Origin: Entomortierella parvispora
Taxonomy: Eukaryota; Mortierellomycota; Mortierellomycetes; Mortierellales; Mortierellaceae
DNA length: 64,000 nt
NCBI GenBank assembly: GCA_963573315.1
Contig: OY752141.1
Coordinates: forward strand, 2,170,001-2,234,000
Direction: 5' to 3'
The position numbers and the translations under genes were made by a program. Each line of letters opens with the position of its first letter. Position 1 is the first letter of the stretch. The notes under the pieces were generated by a model. That model saw only the letters and a list, made by a program, of their open reading frames with translations, was not told where the DNA came from and did not search any database. This document shows, piece after piece, positions 1 to 8,951 of this stretch.

Positions 1-1
1 G

Positions 2-621
2 TATCAACCTGCTGACATGCTCTCTTGGAAACATGAGGCAATCCAGGAACTCTTGGATGTCGCAGAGGAAAACTTGAAGCGCAGTGTGGCAGCCATGAAC
101 TTGAAGGCGGTGATCCTGCGCAAGTCTCGCGCTGTTGGAATTGTACCCATCAACAACGGCAAGATCGCACGCGAGCAATTGGACGAGTGCGTTCTTTCGA
201 CTCAACAGCGCTTGCTCGAATACCAGCAGATGTCTGGACCCTCCAAGATTGCTATTCCATTCTGTGTCTTCAACGGTGGAAACGATGTCTTTGTTGATAT
301 GTAAGTTGCGGAGTGCTGAATTTAATGGATATTAATGAATGAAGAATTTTGTTCGTGCACTATTTCTTACAAGACTATTATACATCTTTTTTTTTTAAAA
401 AAAACAGTGGTAACAAGCTGATTGGAGTCCAGGTTCTTCAGACCTACCTTGGAGCCGCACCGGATGCCACTGTCCATGTTGGCGATCAGTTCTTGTCGAC
501 CGGCAACGACTTTGCGACTCGCTCTAGCTGCTGCACCCTCTGGATCGTCAACCCTGAAGAGACGCAGGACGTATTGAAGGAGTTGACGCCTCTCTTGAAG
601 TTCCCCACCGAGGATGAATGA
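2..621 (+). CDS. ISN1: IMP-specific 5'-nucleotidase, C-terminal part (5' end outside window)
   Basis: Two exons are visible: 2-300 (open at the left edge) and 408-621, separated by a GTAAGT...ACAG intron at 301-407. The join restores the reading GATAT|TGGTAAC (D-I-G-N). The encoded C-terminal half contains the typical ISN1 ending: a phosphate-loop-like HVGDQFLSTGNDFATR segment followed by a TLWI.NPEET stretch. ISN1 hydrolyses IMP to inosine and phosphate in the cytosol and belongs to an HAD-like nucleotidase family known mainly from fungi and protists. The start codon and the N-terminal catalytic aspartates lie outside the window, so activity cannot be judged here. The intron carries a T8/A8 run just before the acceptor. 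Confidence 0.85.
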
Positions 622-889
622 GTTACAAGTCTTCGTTTTGTCGGTCACTTGAAATAGAATAGAAAATAATAAAATATAAGCAACCACGAATCGATACATA
701 GATGTAACACATTCGTGTGCAGTGTGGCACCTCTCCCCCCGTTTGTTCCTTTGACGCTATCCTCAGTCCTACCAACACGGTTGGCCCAGCGTGTACTCAC
801 TCACTCCTTCCGTCCATCTTTTCCTCTTCCTTCACCTCATCTCAAACACACTGTCACTCCTGTCTATCAAGGAAAACGTAAAAAGCGGT

Positions 890-1285
890 ATGCCCATGCG
901 ATCAAAGACGCTGCTCCTATTGGGAGCAGCCATCTTCGTGATGGCGTCAATTAGCCCTCTTCAAGTCGACGCCAAGCTCTTCCATCACGAGCGCCATGCG
1001 ATGCTCCAGATTGCCAAGGATGGAGAACCCCTCAATGAGGCGACTGTGGTGCCTGTCTTCACAAGGCCATGAAGAATCATTTCCCTCATGCTTATCTACG
1101 ATACTAAAAAAATTGAGAGGGAGAGAAAGGAGATCTGGAAGGCTGTGCACGAAGGTTTTAGTGTACCCGATATGGATCGGATCCGCAAGATGGCCGATCT
1201 GCAGCAAAGAAAGTCGACGCAGAAAAGAAGGACAGGCAGTGCAGGGATGAGTTGTAAAGAAGAGCTCCTATACCGAACCCACTGA
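890..1285 (+). CDS. possible small secreted protein (two-exon model)
   Basis: Not recognised. An ATG at 890 (or 896) starts a clear signal peptide: MPMRSK, a hydrophobic LLLLGAAIFVMAS core, then a small-residue cleavage region near VDA. The frame hits TGA at 1070, but the same frame reopens and runs to 1285. A 69-nt intron (GTGCCT at 1049 to GAG at 1117, with a good TACTAA branch site at 1102-1107) removes the stop and keeps the phase. This gives a 108-residue product with a charged helical C-terminal half (EIWKAVHEG...DMDRIRKMADLQQR). The donor is not a strong consensus. Alternatives are a 60-residue peptide ending at 1072, or a pseudogene with an in-frame stop. No cysteine framework is present. 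Confidence 0.35.
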
Positions 1286-1830
1286 ACCAACCAAGTTCTG
1301 TGCAGCATATATCTACCCACATTTCTTACACAATCTCCTGCATATACTTCTACCCTGCAGCTTTCAAACGTCAAAGCGTCTCGATAACCTGCTCGGGTAC
1401 GCGTCGCGCAGCAATTCTGAGTGCAATTTATGACGACTTTTCACCCGTCCGCATGCCAGAGAAAGCCAACTTTCCGTAATAAACGCTGGAGCTATGGGAG
1501 ACTAGATCACCACATATAATACCTTTCTCGCAGGTAACAAGATGCCTCTCGTGTTTTATCATTCATTGGTGTTGACCTCAGTGCCTTTCTGGAACTCTGA
1601 AAAAAAAAATGACTGTGAAAAAAGCACGGGATTTTTTTTATTTTTATTTTTGGTGAGACGTGAGACGCGACGCGCGATTTTTTTTTTTTTTTTTTTATTC
1701 TGCATCTCATGCACCCTGGACTTGTCTCTCCCTCCAGATCTATTGACACTGTCTACAGTTCTTCATTCTTAATCTCCCCGCTCTTCCCCACTTTTCCCCA
1801 CGTCAGACATTATCCCCACAGATCTGCATA
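1286..1830 (+). promoter_or_regulatory. intergenic region, upstream of the 616-aa membrane protein gene
   Basis: No gene seen. It holds T-rich tracts (about 1629-1652 and an almost pure T run at 1678-1696) and a CT-rich leader with repeated CCCCA just before the ATG at 1831, as in other leaders of this window. An AATAAA-like TAATAAA lies near 1478. Confidence 0.4.
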
Positions 1831-3681
1831 ATGATGCTTCAACAACCTCGAAGGCGTCTGCTCTCGTTGTCCACCGCCCTCACCCTGCTCTTCTTGGCGT
1901 TGCCGACTACCAATTATCCCCAGTACGACGTATCGGTATCAGGAAGGCATGCACAGAGAGGCGGAGGCGGAATGGTGTCTGCAACCCCGGCCTCGACAAA
2001 AGAACTGCCCTCTGTCAACAAGAACCCATATTCGATCCTAAACAGAGTCGCAGCAGCGTACTCTAGACAGTCCAAACCTCACAAATCATCCAGCTCTGCT
2101 AAATCCAACCAAAAGCCGGCAGCGGAATCCAAGACGACTCGACTTCAGAAACGATCGACCTCAGAGGCAGAAAGGCAGGAAGCCCAACGGCAAAAGAACC
2201 TCTTCTCGGCTTATGAGGCCATTGTGAACTCGGAAAGTCAAATGCCAATGTTTGTGCATCAAAGACAACAAACCGCCAAGAAACATGCTCAACCACCAGC
2301 AAAACAGGCCGCGGCTGCTGCCTCCACCGCAAAGGCGAACAAGGGTGAGAAAGAAAAGAAACCAAACAAGCAAAAGACCGCCTCCCAAGGAAAGAAAGTC
2401 AAAGCGAGCAACAAAAAGAAGGGAAACGCGAGTGTGACCGAAAAGTCTTCGTGGGATCGACAACAGCGGAAACTAAACATGAAAGGAAATCCTACCATGG
2501 TAATGGAGGAGGCGCCAACACTCGAAACCCTCTTTGATGATGTCTTTGGTGGATCTAATACCGAGACTGCTGACGCAAAAGCTGCGGAAGCAGAATTGAA
2601 GGAGGATTTCAAACACTTGAAGGACCCGTCGCTCCCAGTGTCCGAAGGCGAACGTCTAGTAGAAGACCTGTCTCAGTTTATGAATGTCGAGTCTGTCACT
2701 GATGCCAGAGCCGCAGTGGAGGCACTGGCCGCAGCTGCAAAAGAAGGCCATTACCACCCGCAGACTCAGGAAGGAGCCGTCCATCAGGCAATTGAGCACT
2801 TAGCCGAAGCCGTCGCCGCTGTGGCCGCCGCCGCTGGAAGCGCCGTCTCCACATTGTCTGAGAAAGCACAAGATGATCTGGTAGTCGCGCAACACTCTCA
2901 CCCAGAAGAACCCAAGGACGTGAATGAGTTGGAGACCATGACAGAAAAGAAGGGCACTATTGTCGTCAACGACCAAGAATACGAGTCCCACCATGCTGTG
3001 CATGAAGATATCGAAACCGAGGACCAGGATAAAGACCGCGTGCACGGTCATGACACAAATAGTCAGCAACGTGAGTATCCTCTTGAGAAGGGACATGTTC
3101 TTCAGGAGAGCGATGACTTTTTGGCCCACTACATGCATAGAGTTGATCCTACGAAGGCTCTTTGGAGACGAGTCTTGACCACGTCCGCGATCGTCTTCTC
3201 TGCATTCTTGAGTCTTTTACTCATCATCTCTTACAAGATATACAAGCGCACCCTTCGTCACGAGGCTCGATTGCGATATGGTATTGAGTCCAATGACTCA
3301 GCGCCCTCGTCTCCGTTTGCGTTTTTCCACTACATCACCTTGGGAATCTTTGCCTGGCCCGCAGCCCTTACCAACTCTATCCGGCTCTCGAGTCCCTCCT
3401 CTCTTTCAAGGTCTGGATCCGGCACCTCCTCAGCCGCAGCTTCTGCCACCACAAAAGTCAGAAGAAGAAGCAGTCTCGGTCTTTTGGGTGGTGGATGCTC
3501 GGAGAAGAGTTTGTTGCCTGAGCCCGTGGTTGCAAAGTCCTCGTCATCTGCGACTGGTAGCGGCGGCGGCGGACCTATTATGTCCGAGATCAGAAGGACA
3601 TCGGCCTCACACCACCTGCACCATTTACAACAAGTCCAGGAGCAGTTTCAGAGTCAAGACCAAGGTCTCTCAAGTTGTTAG
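1831..3681 (+). CDS. hypothetical single-pass membrane protein, Lys/Ala-rich
   Basis: Not recognised. This single-exon frame encodes 616 residues. The N-terminus has a hydrophobic segment (residues about 9-27, LLSLSTALTLLFLALPTTNY) that looks like a signal peptide. Residues about 60-210 are low-complexity, rich in K, Q, S and A, with many basic runs. Residues about 240-330 are Ala/Glu-rich and probably helical. A strong membrane span lies at about 448-470 (TTSAIVFSAFLSLLLIISYKIY), followed by a basic cytoplasmic tail with a second, weaker hydrophobic patch (FFHYITLGIFAWPAAL) and a Ser/Gly-rich end. With a cleaved signal, topology would be type I with a large basic extracytoplasmic part. The start is the first of two adjacent ATGs after a CT-rich leader. 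The frame is convincing because of its length and its amino-acid structure; the function is unknown. Confidence 0.7.
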   Translation: MMLQQPRRRLLSLSTALTLLFLALPTTNYPQYDVSVSGRHAQRGGGGMVSATPASTKELPSVNKNPYSILNRVAAAYSRQSKPHKSSSSAKSNQKPAAESKTTRLQKRSTSEAERQEAQRQKNLFSAYEAIVNSESQMPMFVHQRQQTAKKHAQPPAKQAAAAASTAKANKGEKEKKPNKQKTASQGKKVKASNKKKGNASVTEKSSWDRQQRKLNMKGNPTMVMEEAPTLETLFDDVFGGSNTETADAKAAEAELKEDFKHLKDPSLPVSEGERLVEDLSQFMNVESVTDARAAVEALAAAAKEGHYHPQTQEGAVHQAIEHLAEAVAAVAAAAGSAVSTLSEKAQDDLVVAQHSHPEEPKDVNELETMTEKKGTIVVNDQEYESHHAVHEDIETEDQDKDRVHGHDTNSQQREYPLEKGHVLQESDDFLAHYMHRVDPTKALWRRVLTTSAIVFSAFLSLLLIISYKIYKRTLRHEARLRYGIESNDSAPSSPFAFFHYITLGIFAWPAALTNSIRLSSPSSLSRSGSGTSSAAASATTKVRRRSSLGLLGGGCSEKSLLPEPVVAKSSSSATGSGGGGPIMSEIRRTSASHHLHHLQQVQEQFQSQDQGLSSC

Positions 3682-3862
3682 ATTCCGAATAGATCGATAC
3701 AGCAGATAGCTAACAAGCGAGGGTCTTTATGATAAGAGAGAGGAGTGTAGTAGGATGTGTGTGTATGAAACTTAAAAAGACTGAAATTTCAATCTTCAAA
3801 GTGCAGGTCGTGCAGGATACTCTGAGTCGAGGGTAAAACAACAGGTTGGTGGTTGGGAATAT

Positions 3863-5007
3863 TTAGTGGGCGTGGCTGTCCTCCTCCTCCTCCTCGACCT
3901 CTTCCTCTTCCTCCTCCTCGAGAACAACCTCGGTGACAGCCTCGGCGATCTCGACGTTGGCGGTCTCCCAGGCAGCGATCTCAGCAGAGGCATCGAAAGC
4001 AGGGGCCTAAAAAAAGCAATGAAAAAGTTCATTAGTAAGGATGTCGGGAGTAGATAAACCGGTGGCGTTAGACACCCTCCAATATGAGTATGGGCAAATA
4101 TAAAAACATGTATTACCTGGGGGGCCACGGGGGCCTTGAAGTCCTTGATGGAGGAGGTGTCAACGGTGAGGTCCTATAATCATATTAATCCAAGAGAGAC
4201 GATAGCAATTGCAAAGGATTCCATTAGTTGGATGAAGGTAGATTTTCAGCCAAGGTTCCGATTTCCGTCCCAGTTGCTCCCGTGTCTTCTTTACCTCCTT
4301 GGCGGGCTTGTAGTTCTTGAGCTCCTTGATGTACAAATCCTTGAGGAGATCTACATCGATTCCAAAACAATACCAGTTAGCGCGTTTGTACGGATTGAAG
4401 GTTGATTCGACACAGCTGAAAGTATATCCACTGCAGGCATACCGTTCATGACGGGAGCAGAGGGGGCAGTGAAGCTGCGGACGGCCATGAAGGAAACGGC
4501 GGGGCGAGCGGCAACAGCGCGGGCAGCGGGGATCTATGATGGACATCATCGATAGTAAGTTAGATGACGATCGTCACGGTATTGGATATAGACGCGACAG
4601 TGTCGTTGGTTGTAAGGGGTCCGAAGCTTTAGAAGAGGGACTCCTTGAACGGATGAACAATGGAGATTGGTCGATAAGGTCAACCAAGTTGAATGCTGAG
4701 AACAGCTCCATGTAAAGAGATAGGAGTAACGGCTGCCGGATAGATCCAACGATTCCATTGTCAGTGGCCGCGACAGCTGATTGCTCTTTCTTTTTTCAAT
4801 TGTACGATCCTGTCCAGCATAGCGTTGAGGATCTCATGGATCCAATCAATCTTCGAGCTGATGACCGATTGTCGACCATGCAATGTCCCTGGGAGGTTGT
4901 TGAGCGTCGGGTGAATGAATACAGGTCCATCCATCTAGGGGAGGTGTTGATGGTAGGGGTGTGATCTGACAGGAGTAGAGAGTCCTTACAGCAAGACGAG
5001 CGAACAT
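3863..5007 (-). CDS. ATP14: mitochondrial F1Fo ATP synthase subunit h (Atp14)
   Basis: Five exons on the minus strand: 5007-4990, 4533-4443, 4350-4295, 4173-4117 and 4006-3863. All join in phase with GT-AG introns. The product is about 121 residues. It starts MFARLA (the first exon is only six codons), then a basic/Ser/Ala presequence typical of mitochondrial import. Next comes the Atp14 signature DLLKDLYIKELKNYKPAKE, then VDTSSIKDFKAPVAPQ, and a very acidic end of about 15 Glu residues closing in DSHAH. Yeast Atp14 is of similar size and also has an acidic tail. It is part of the peripheral stalk of complex V in the inner membrane. The gene is head-to-head with the gene at 5344, with 336 bp between start codons. 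Confidence 0.85.
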
Positions 5008-5343
5008 GGCTGGGGATAGGATGGGACGAGTGATGGTGGAGATCAGGAAAAGAAGAAGGAGAGAATCAGAAGCGGGGTCTTGTTCGAATGCATTGATTCG
5101 CTTCTTCGATTCACCACTCGATTCGCTCGTGGCGGACATCCTCTCCCGTCCTCCCCGACGGGCGTCTGTTTGGAAAGTTGTGGGTGGCGGTCACTTAGCG
5201 AGGGCGTGCTATTTGCTTGTGCAATTAGAAAGGGTTCATACATGTAGATCGCAGTCACCGGGGCACACTTCCCCTGCACGCGCACCGCCCACGCCCCACG
5301 CTGTTCTCTTTCGTCTCCATTCATTCCTGCAACTTCGAGTCCC
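5008..5343. promoter_or_regulatory. bidirectional promoter region between ATP14 and the 413-aa gene
   Basis: 336 bp separate two divergent start codons. The right half is C-rich (GCACCGCCCACGCCCCACG at about 5281-5300). No specific factor site is claimed. Confidence 0.4.
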
Positions 5344-6585
5344 ATGACATCTACCTCCACCTCACCATTACGTGATCTCTTCAAGTCAAGTTCATCCAAG
5401 GATGCAGGGCCTGCCAGGGAACATGGCCTCGGCTCCCCGTCGCGCCTTCAAAAGCTCTTTTATAGGAACAAAACGGCCAGTGCAGATCAGGAACATTCAA
5501 AAATATCATCCACGACGGCACAACCAAGATCTATTCTCTACAACTTTATCATGGCCCCAGAAATTACAACAACAGAACAGAGACGACCGTCTTCACCACG
5601 ACAACCACAGCAGCCATCGATGCTATTACCGCCCCTGTCACTGTTCCCTGCCGCAACATCTCCAAAGGTGACAGGGATGGAGAAGACAAAGCAATCAAAG
5701 TCTGGACTGTTTGCAAAACGCAAAAAGGAGCCGGTCGCCAGAGCCGCTGTGCCGTCCACGAACGTTAAAGACTACACCACTTCCAAAGACAGAAAACTAC
5801 CGATAGCGTTAGATACGCCTGCCGTTTCAACGCGTCCGTGGGGAATGTGGACTGGTGGAGAACGCGGTGATACTACACCACAAATCACAATCAGCCAAGT
5901 GGAAAATGCCAAAAAAGCCAAGGATGGTGGTGTACGACGAATGTGGAGGTCAATATCACCAAGTCGCTTAGATGAGAATTTCCACGGCAAGGATGAGTTT
6001 GAAGAAACAGTCAGGACAAAAAGGACCAACTTCCTCAAGTCTAATTGGTCTTCTCAACCAAAGAGTCCCACCAGTAGATTGGAAGAATATGACCAGGAAC
6101 AGCATCATCAACAGGTCATGCTTCACTCATCTTCAAATACAAGCAGTCGATCCATCACAAACGCTCGCTATCTCCAGCATGTTGACGAGCAGGAACAGCA
6201 TTTTATGGTAGGACAAGCACAATGCAGCCAGTCCTGTCAGCCCGCTCGACATCATCAACAAGCACAGTCCCGATTCAATATAACTATTGCTGTGCATGAC
6301 GTCTTTGGAGTGGGCAAGGTGACCGAGATGATGCTGGCTCTGTTTTTGGCACATGATGCATTCTTGTGCCGACGACCTTTTTGGCTGCAATGCTCAATCT
6401 TAGCCTGGGAAGCAATTGTGATGCTGATGGTGATCTGGATATTAATGATGGCTATTTGGACAGTAATGCGAGTTGTCGGTGTGGCCGAGATTTTGGTGCA
6501 GGGAGCAGACGACCTGGTACGGGAAACTTTTTCCGTCCTTCGCCAATTTGCGCAAGCCATCCGAACGATACTTTTCGCGAAGTAG
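5344..6585 (+). CDS. hypothetical protein with C-terminal hydrophobic anchor
   Basis: Not recognised. A single exon encodes 413 residues. Residues 1-320 are polar and probably disordered, rich in S, T, P, Q and K, with several basic patches (TKQSKSGLFAKRKKEP; RRMWRSISPSRL). Residues about 325-385 are strongly hydrophobic, rich in Met, Ile, Trp and Val (WEAIVMLMVIWILMMAIWTV), long enough for a membrane hairpin or two spans. An amphipathic helix follows (DDLVRETFSVLRQFAQAIRTI). This layout suggests a cytosolic protein held on a membrane by a C-terminal hairpin, as in reticulon-like or lipid-droplet proteins, but no family motif is visible and that is inference. Confidence 0.6.
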   Translation: MTSTSTSPLRDLFKSSSSKDAGPAREHGLGSPSRLQKLFYRNKTASADQEHSKISSTTAQPRSILYNFIMAPEITTTEQRRPSSPRQPQQPSMLLPPLSLFPAATSPKVTGMEKTKQSKSGLFAKRKKEPVARAAVPSTNVKDYTTSKDRKLPIALDTPAVSTRPWGMWTGGERGDTTPQITISQVENAKKAKDGGVRRMWRSISPSRLDENFHGKDEFEETVRTKRTNFLKSNWSSQPKSPTSRLEEYDQEQHHQQVMLHSSSNTSSRSITNARYLQHVDEQEQHFMVGQAQCSQSCQPARHHQQAQSRFNITIAVHDVFGVGKVTEMMLALFLAHDAFLCRRPFWLQCSILAWEAIVMLMVIWILMMAIWTVMRVVGVAEILVQGADDLVRETFSVLRQFAQAIRTILFAK

Positions 6586-7108
6586 CCATTGTCAACTAAG
6601 ATAATAAATATACCCTGTGAGGCAACGTCCGTCTCCATGCCGTGTCCGTGTCTGTGCGATGAACAATAATTTTCGGGGTCACCGCTGCGCTAAAGCAGGC
6701 AGCGCGGCTGAACGGATCATCCTCAATTCGACCTCGACTGTGCACCTGCACCTGCAACCAGGAAGGTTTCTTGAGGCTGCCCTTGACCGCGGTCCTCTCG
6801 CCTCTCCCTCCTTTTCCCTTCCTCATTCACCTCCCTCTTCCCTCATTCCACGTTCATGCTCATTGCTGAAAATAGGCCACAGGAAACGAAACGTGCCGCC
6901 ACCCCCTATTCCGACTAAATCACCTTCCCAGCCACTCGTCCTCACCACCTGGTGCCACAGCTCAGGTTGTCCCTCTCCGCCTGCCACTCCTTTCCTTCTT
7001 TATCCTCATCAACCTTCTTGCTTGCTGCTAAAACACCCTTGTCCTCTGACTGGATAAACACCCCCTTCTTCACGTTACAACCTCGACACCGCCGTTTTTC
7101 GATACCCC
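6586..7108 (+). promoter_or_regulatory. intergenic, CT-rich leader of the VTT-domain gene
   Basis: No gene seen. About 6790-7080 is strongly pyrimidine-rich with repeated CCTC/TTCC, ending at the ATG at 7109. Short open frames here have no protein-like composition. Confidence 0.4.
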
Positions 7109-8840
7109 ATGTCGTCAATACCACAAGAAACGACCTCGATAGAAGACCAGGTGTCAAATAGATCGCGCCCAGTAGCCAGGACGCACTATGACGATGATAC
7201 CGATGATGAAGATAATACCCATGGCTCTCCGCGCCGCAGAGGCGCAAACGGGGAACAGACGCCTTTGATGGGAACGCCTGTCGCTCGAGGTACCAGACTC
7301 CTGCAAGACAGTCGGGATCATAGCTTGCACACGCTGCACTTTCCTGAATCAAGTACTGAATCAAGGACAGAGGCAGGACATGTTTCATTACCGATAACAG
7401 CAGTGGTGAGAACCACCCCCGAGGACTCTAGCAGCGGTGGAGGCAGCTGGAAAGACTGGACGGTGAGGAACGGCGTTCACCCCCAGACATGGACTGGACA
7501 AACGTATCTCAAAGCTGGGTTGTTGGCTATCCTGCTCACGCTGATTATCTTGGCATTCACTGTTTTCCGGGTGCAGGACCACGTCAAGGATATTCTACTG
7601 TGAGTTCTCCAGGCGTGCGGTGACCCAAAAAAAAAAAAAAAAATGATATCATCTCCCTTTTGCCTGACATCTGACTTGTCTTTTCTTTTTGCTGTCAATT
7701 AGCTACATTGATGACCATAAGAGTATAGGCGCAGTGCTGTTTGTAACGTTCTACACAGTGGCTTGCTGGTTGTTCCTCCCCGGGTCCCTGTTCACGATCG
7801 GAGCCGGGTTCTTGTTTAAACCTATGCCATTTGCGCTTGCGATTGTGCTATTGGGCGATATCTTGGGCGCGCTGGGCTCGTTCTTCTTTGGTCGATACAT
7901 CTTTTACGATTGGGTCAAAGGAATGATGTCCAAACATCCAAAGTTCGGGGCCTTGGACCAGGTCATTCAGGATGATGGTATGTGCACTCTCATCTGCCTG
8001 GACTAGTCATGACGAGCGCTGATACTCCCGTCCCTTAACTTTACTAACCTTTATTGTGTTTCTTCCTATCTGTTATCTCACTCGTAAACAGGCTGGAAGA
8101 TTGTGGTCATGCTGCGACTGACGCCTATTCCTTTCAACTTGATCACCTACTTTTTTTCCATCACCTCAATTCGCTTGACAACTTTAATCTGGGCCACTGC
8201 TCTGGGAGTCTTTCCAGGATCCTGTCTTGGGATCTGGATCGGGTCGTTACTCAAGGGACTTTCAGGAATCGATAACCCAGAACTAGAGACGAGACATATC
8301 GTGATCTTGATCATGAACGGGGTCTTTATCGTTTGTTCCATTTTGACGTTATCCCTCTTTGGAAAACGATCAATGAGAAAGGCAATGGCGCAATTGGATC
8401 GACACCAGCAGATTGAGGCAGCGGCAGCGGCATCACTGGAGCAACAACAAAGACAACTTCAGCTGCTACAGGAACAAGGCAGACTTGGTGCAGAAGGGTC
8501 CGCCACTGTTTCGACGGCTGCTGTAATCCCTTCATCCTCCTCCGCCTCTTCGCTTGAAACCGACACTGTGGTATCTACTACACCGAATCTGCATCCAGCC
8601 AAGAAAATTGGAACAAACCACTCGACCACCACGGTTGGATCGCTTTCTGAGGCTGAGACAGAGACAGACGATCTTCATGAATCTGACCCTGAAGCCGGTT
8701 CTAGGACATCCCCAACAGATACTCGTTCAGGATTCACTCGTGGTGAGCAATGGACGTTTGTGGGGATCGCCGTTGCGGCTGTCATCAACATCTGCGTCTG
8801 CATTCCATTGTACTATCACTTTAAGGACCAGCCTCAGTAG
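7109..8840 (+). CDS. VTT-domain (Tvp38/TMEM64-like) membrane protein
   Basis: Three exons: 7109-7599, 7703-7977 and 8092-8840, joined in phase (GTGAGT...TTAG and GTATGT...ACAG). The product is 504 residues. Residues 1-125 are polar and disordered. A first span (LAILLTLIILAFTVFRV) precedes the VTT core: SIGAVLFVTFYTVACWLFLPGSLFTIGAGFLF, then GDILGALGSFFFGRYIFYDWV, then the conserved RLTPIPFNLITYFFSIT, and a glycine-bearing hydrophobic end (PGSCLGIWIGSLL). VTT proteins (Tvp38, TMEM41B, VMP1, DedA) are lipid scramblases or transport-related proteins of Golgi and ER membranes. A Q/A/S-rich region and a last span (FVGIAVAAVINICVCIPLYY) form the C-terminus. The Ser/Thr/Gln-rich insertion between the last two spans is longer than in yeast Tvp38. 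Confidence 0.85.
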
Positions 8841-8917
8841 AGCGTGGGGGAATAAACATCAATAGATCATGATAACCTTTGTGTTTAATAATTGTCAGGA
8901 TATTATTAATGTTCCAT

Positions 8918-8922
<5 letters not shown>

Positions 8923-8949
<27 letters not shown>

Positions 8950-8950
8950 A
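8923..8950. repeat. (GA)14 microsatellite
   Basis: Uninterrupted GA repeat in the 110-bp gap between the stop of the VTT gene (8840) and the stop of the convergent FAD monooxygenase gene (8952). Confidence 0.95.
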
Positions 8951-8951
8951 A

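Noticed and set aside
1070..1072. TGA as a possible selenocysteine codon
   Set aside because: An in-phase intron explains it more simply, and fungi of this kind are not known to use selenocysteine widely.
6617..7057. 146-codon plus-strand frame
   Set aside because: Pro/Ser-rich translation of the CT-rich leader upstream of the VTT gene.
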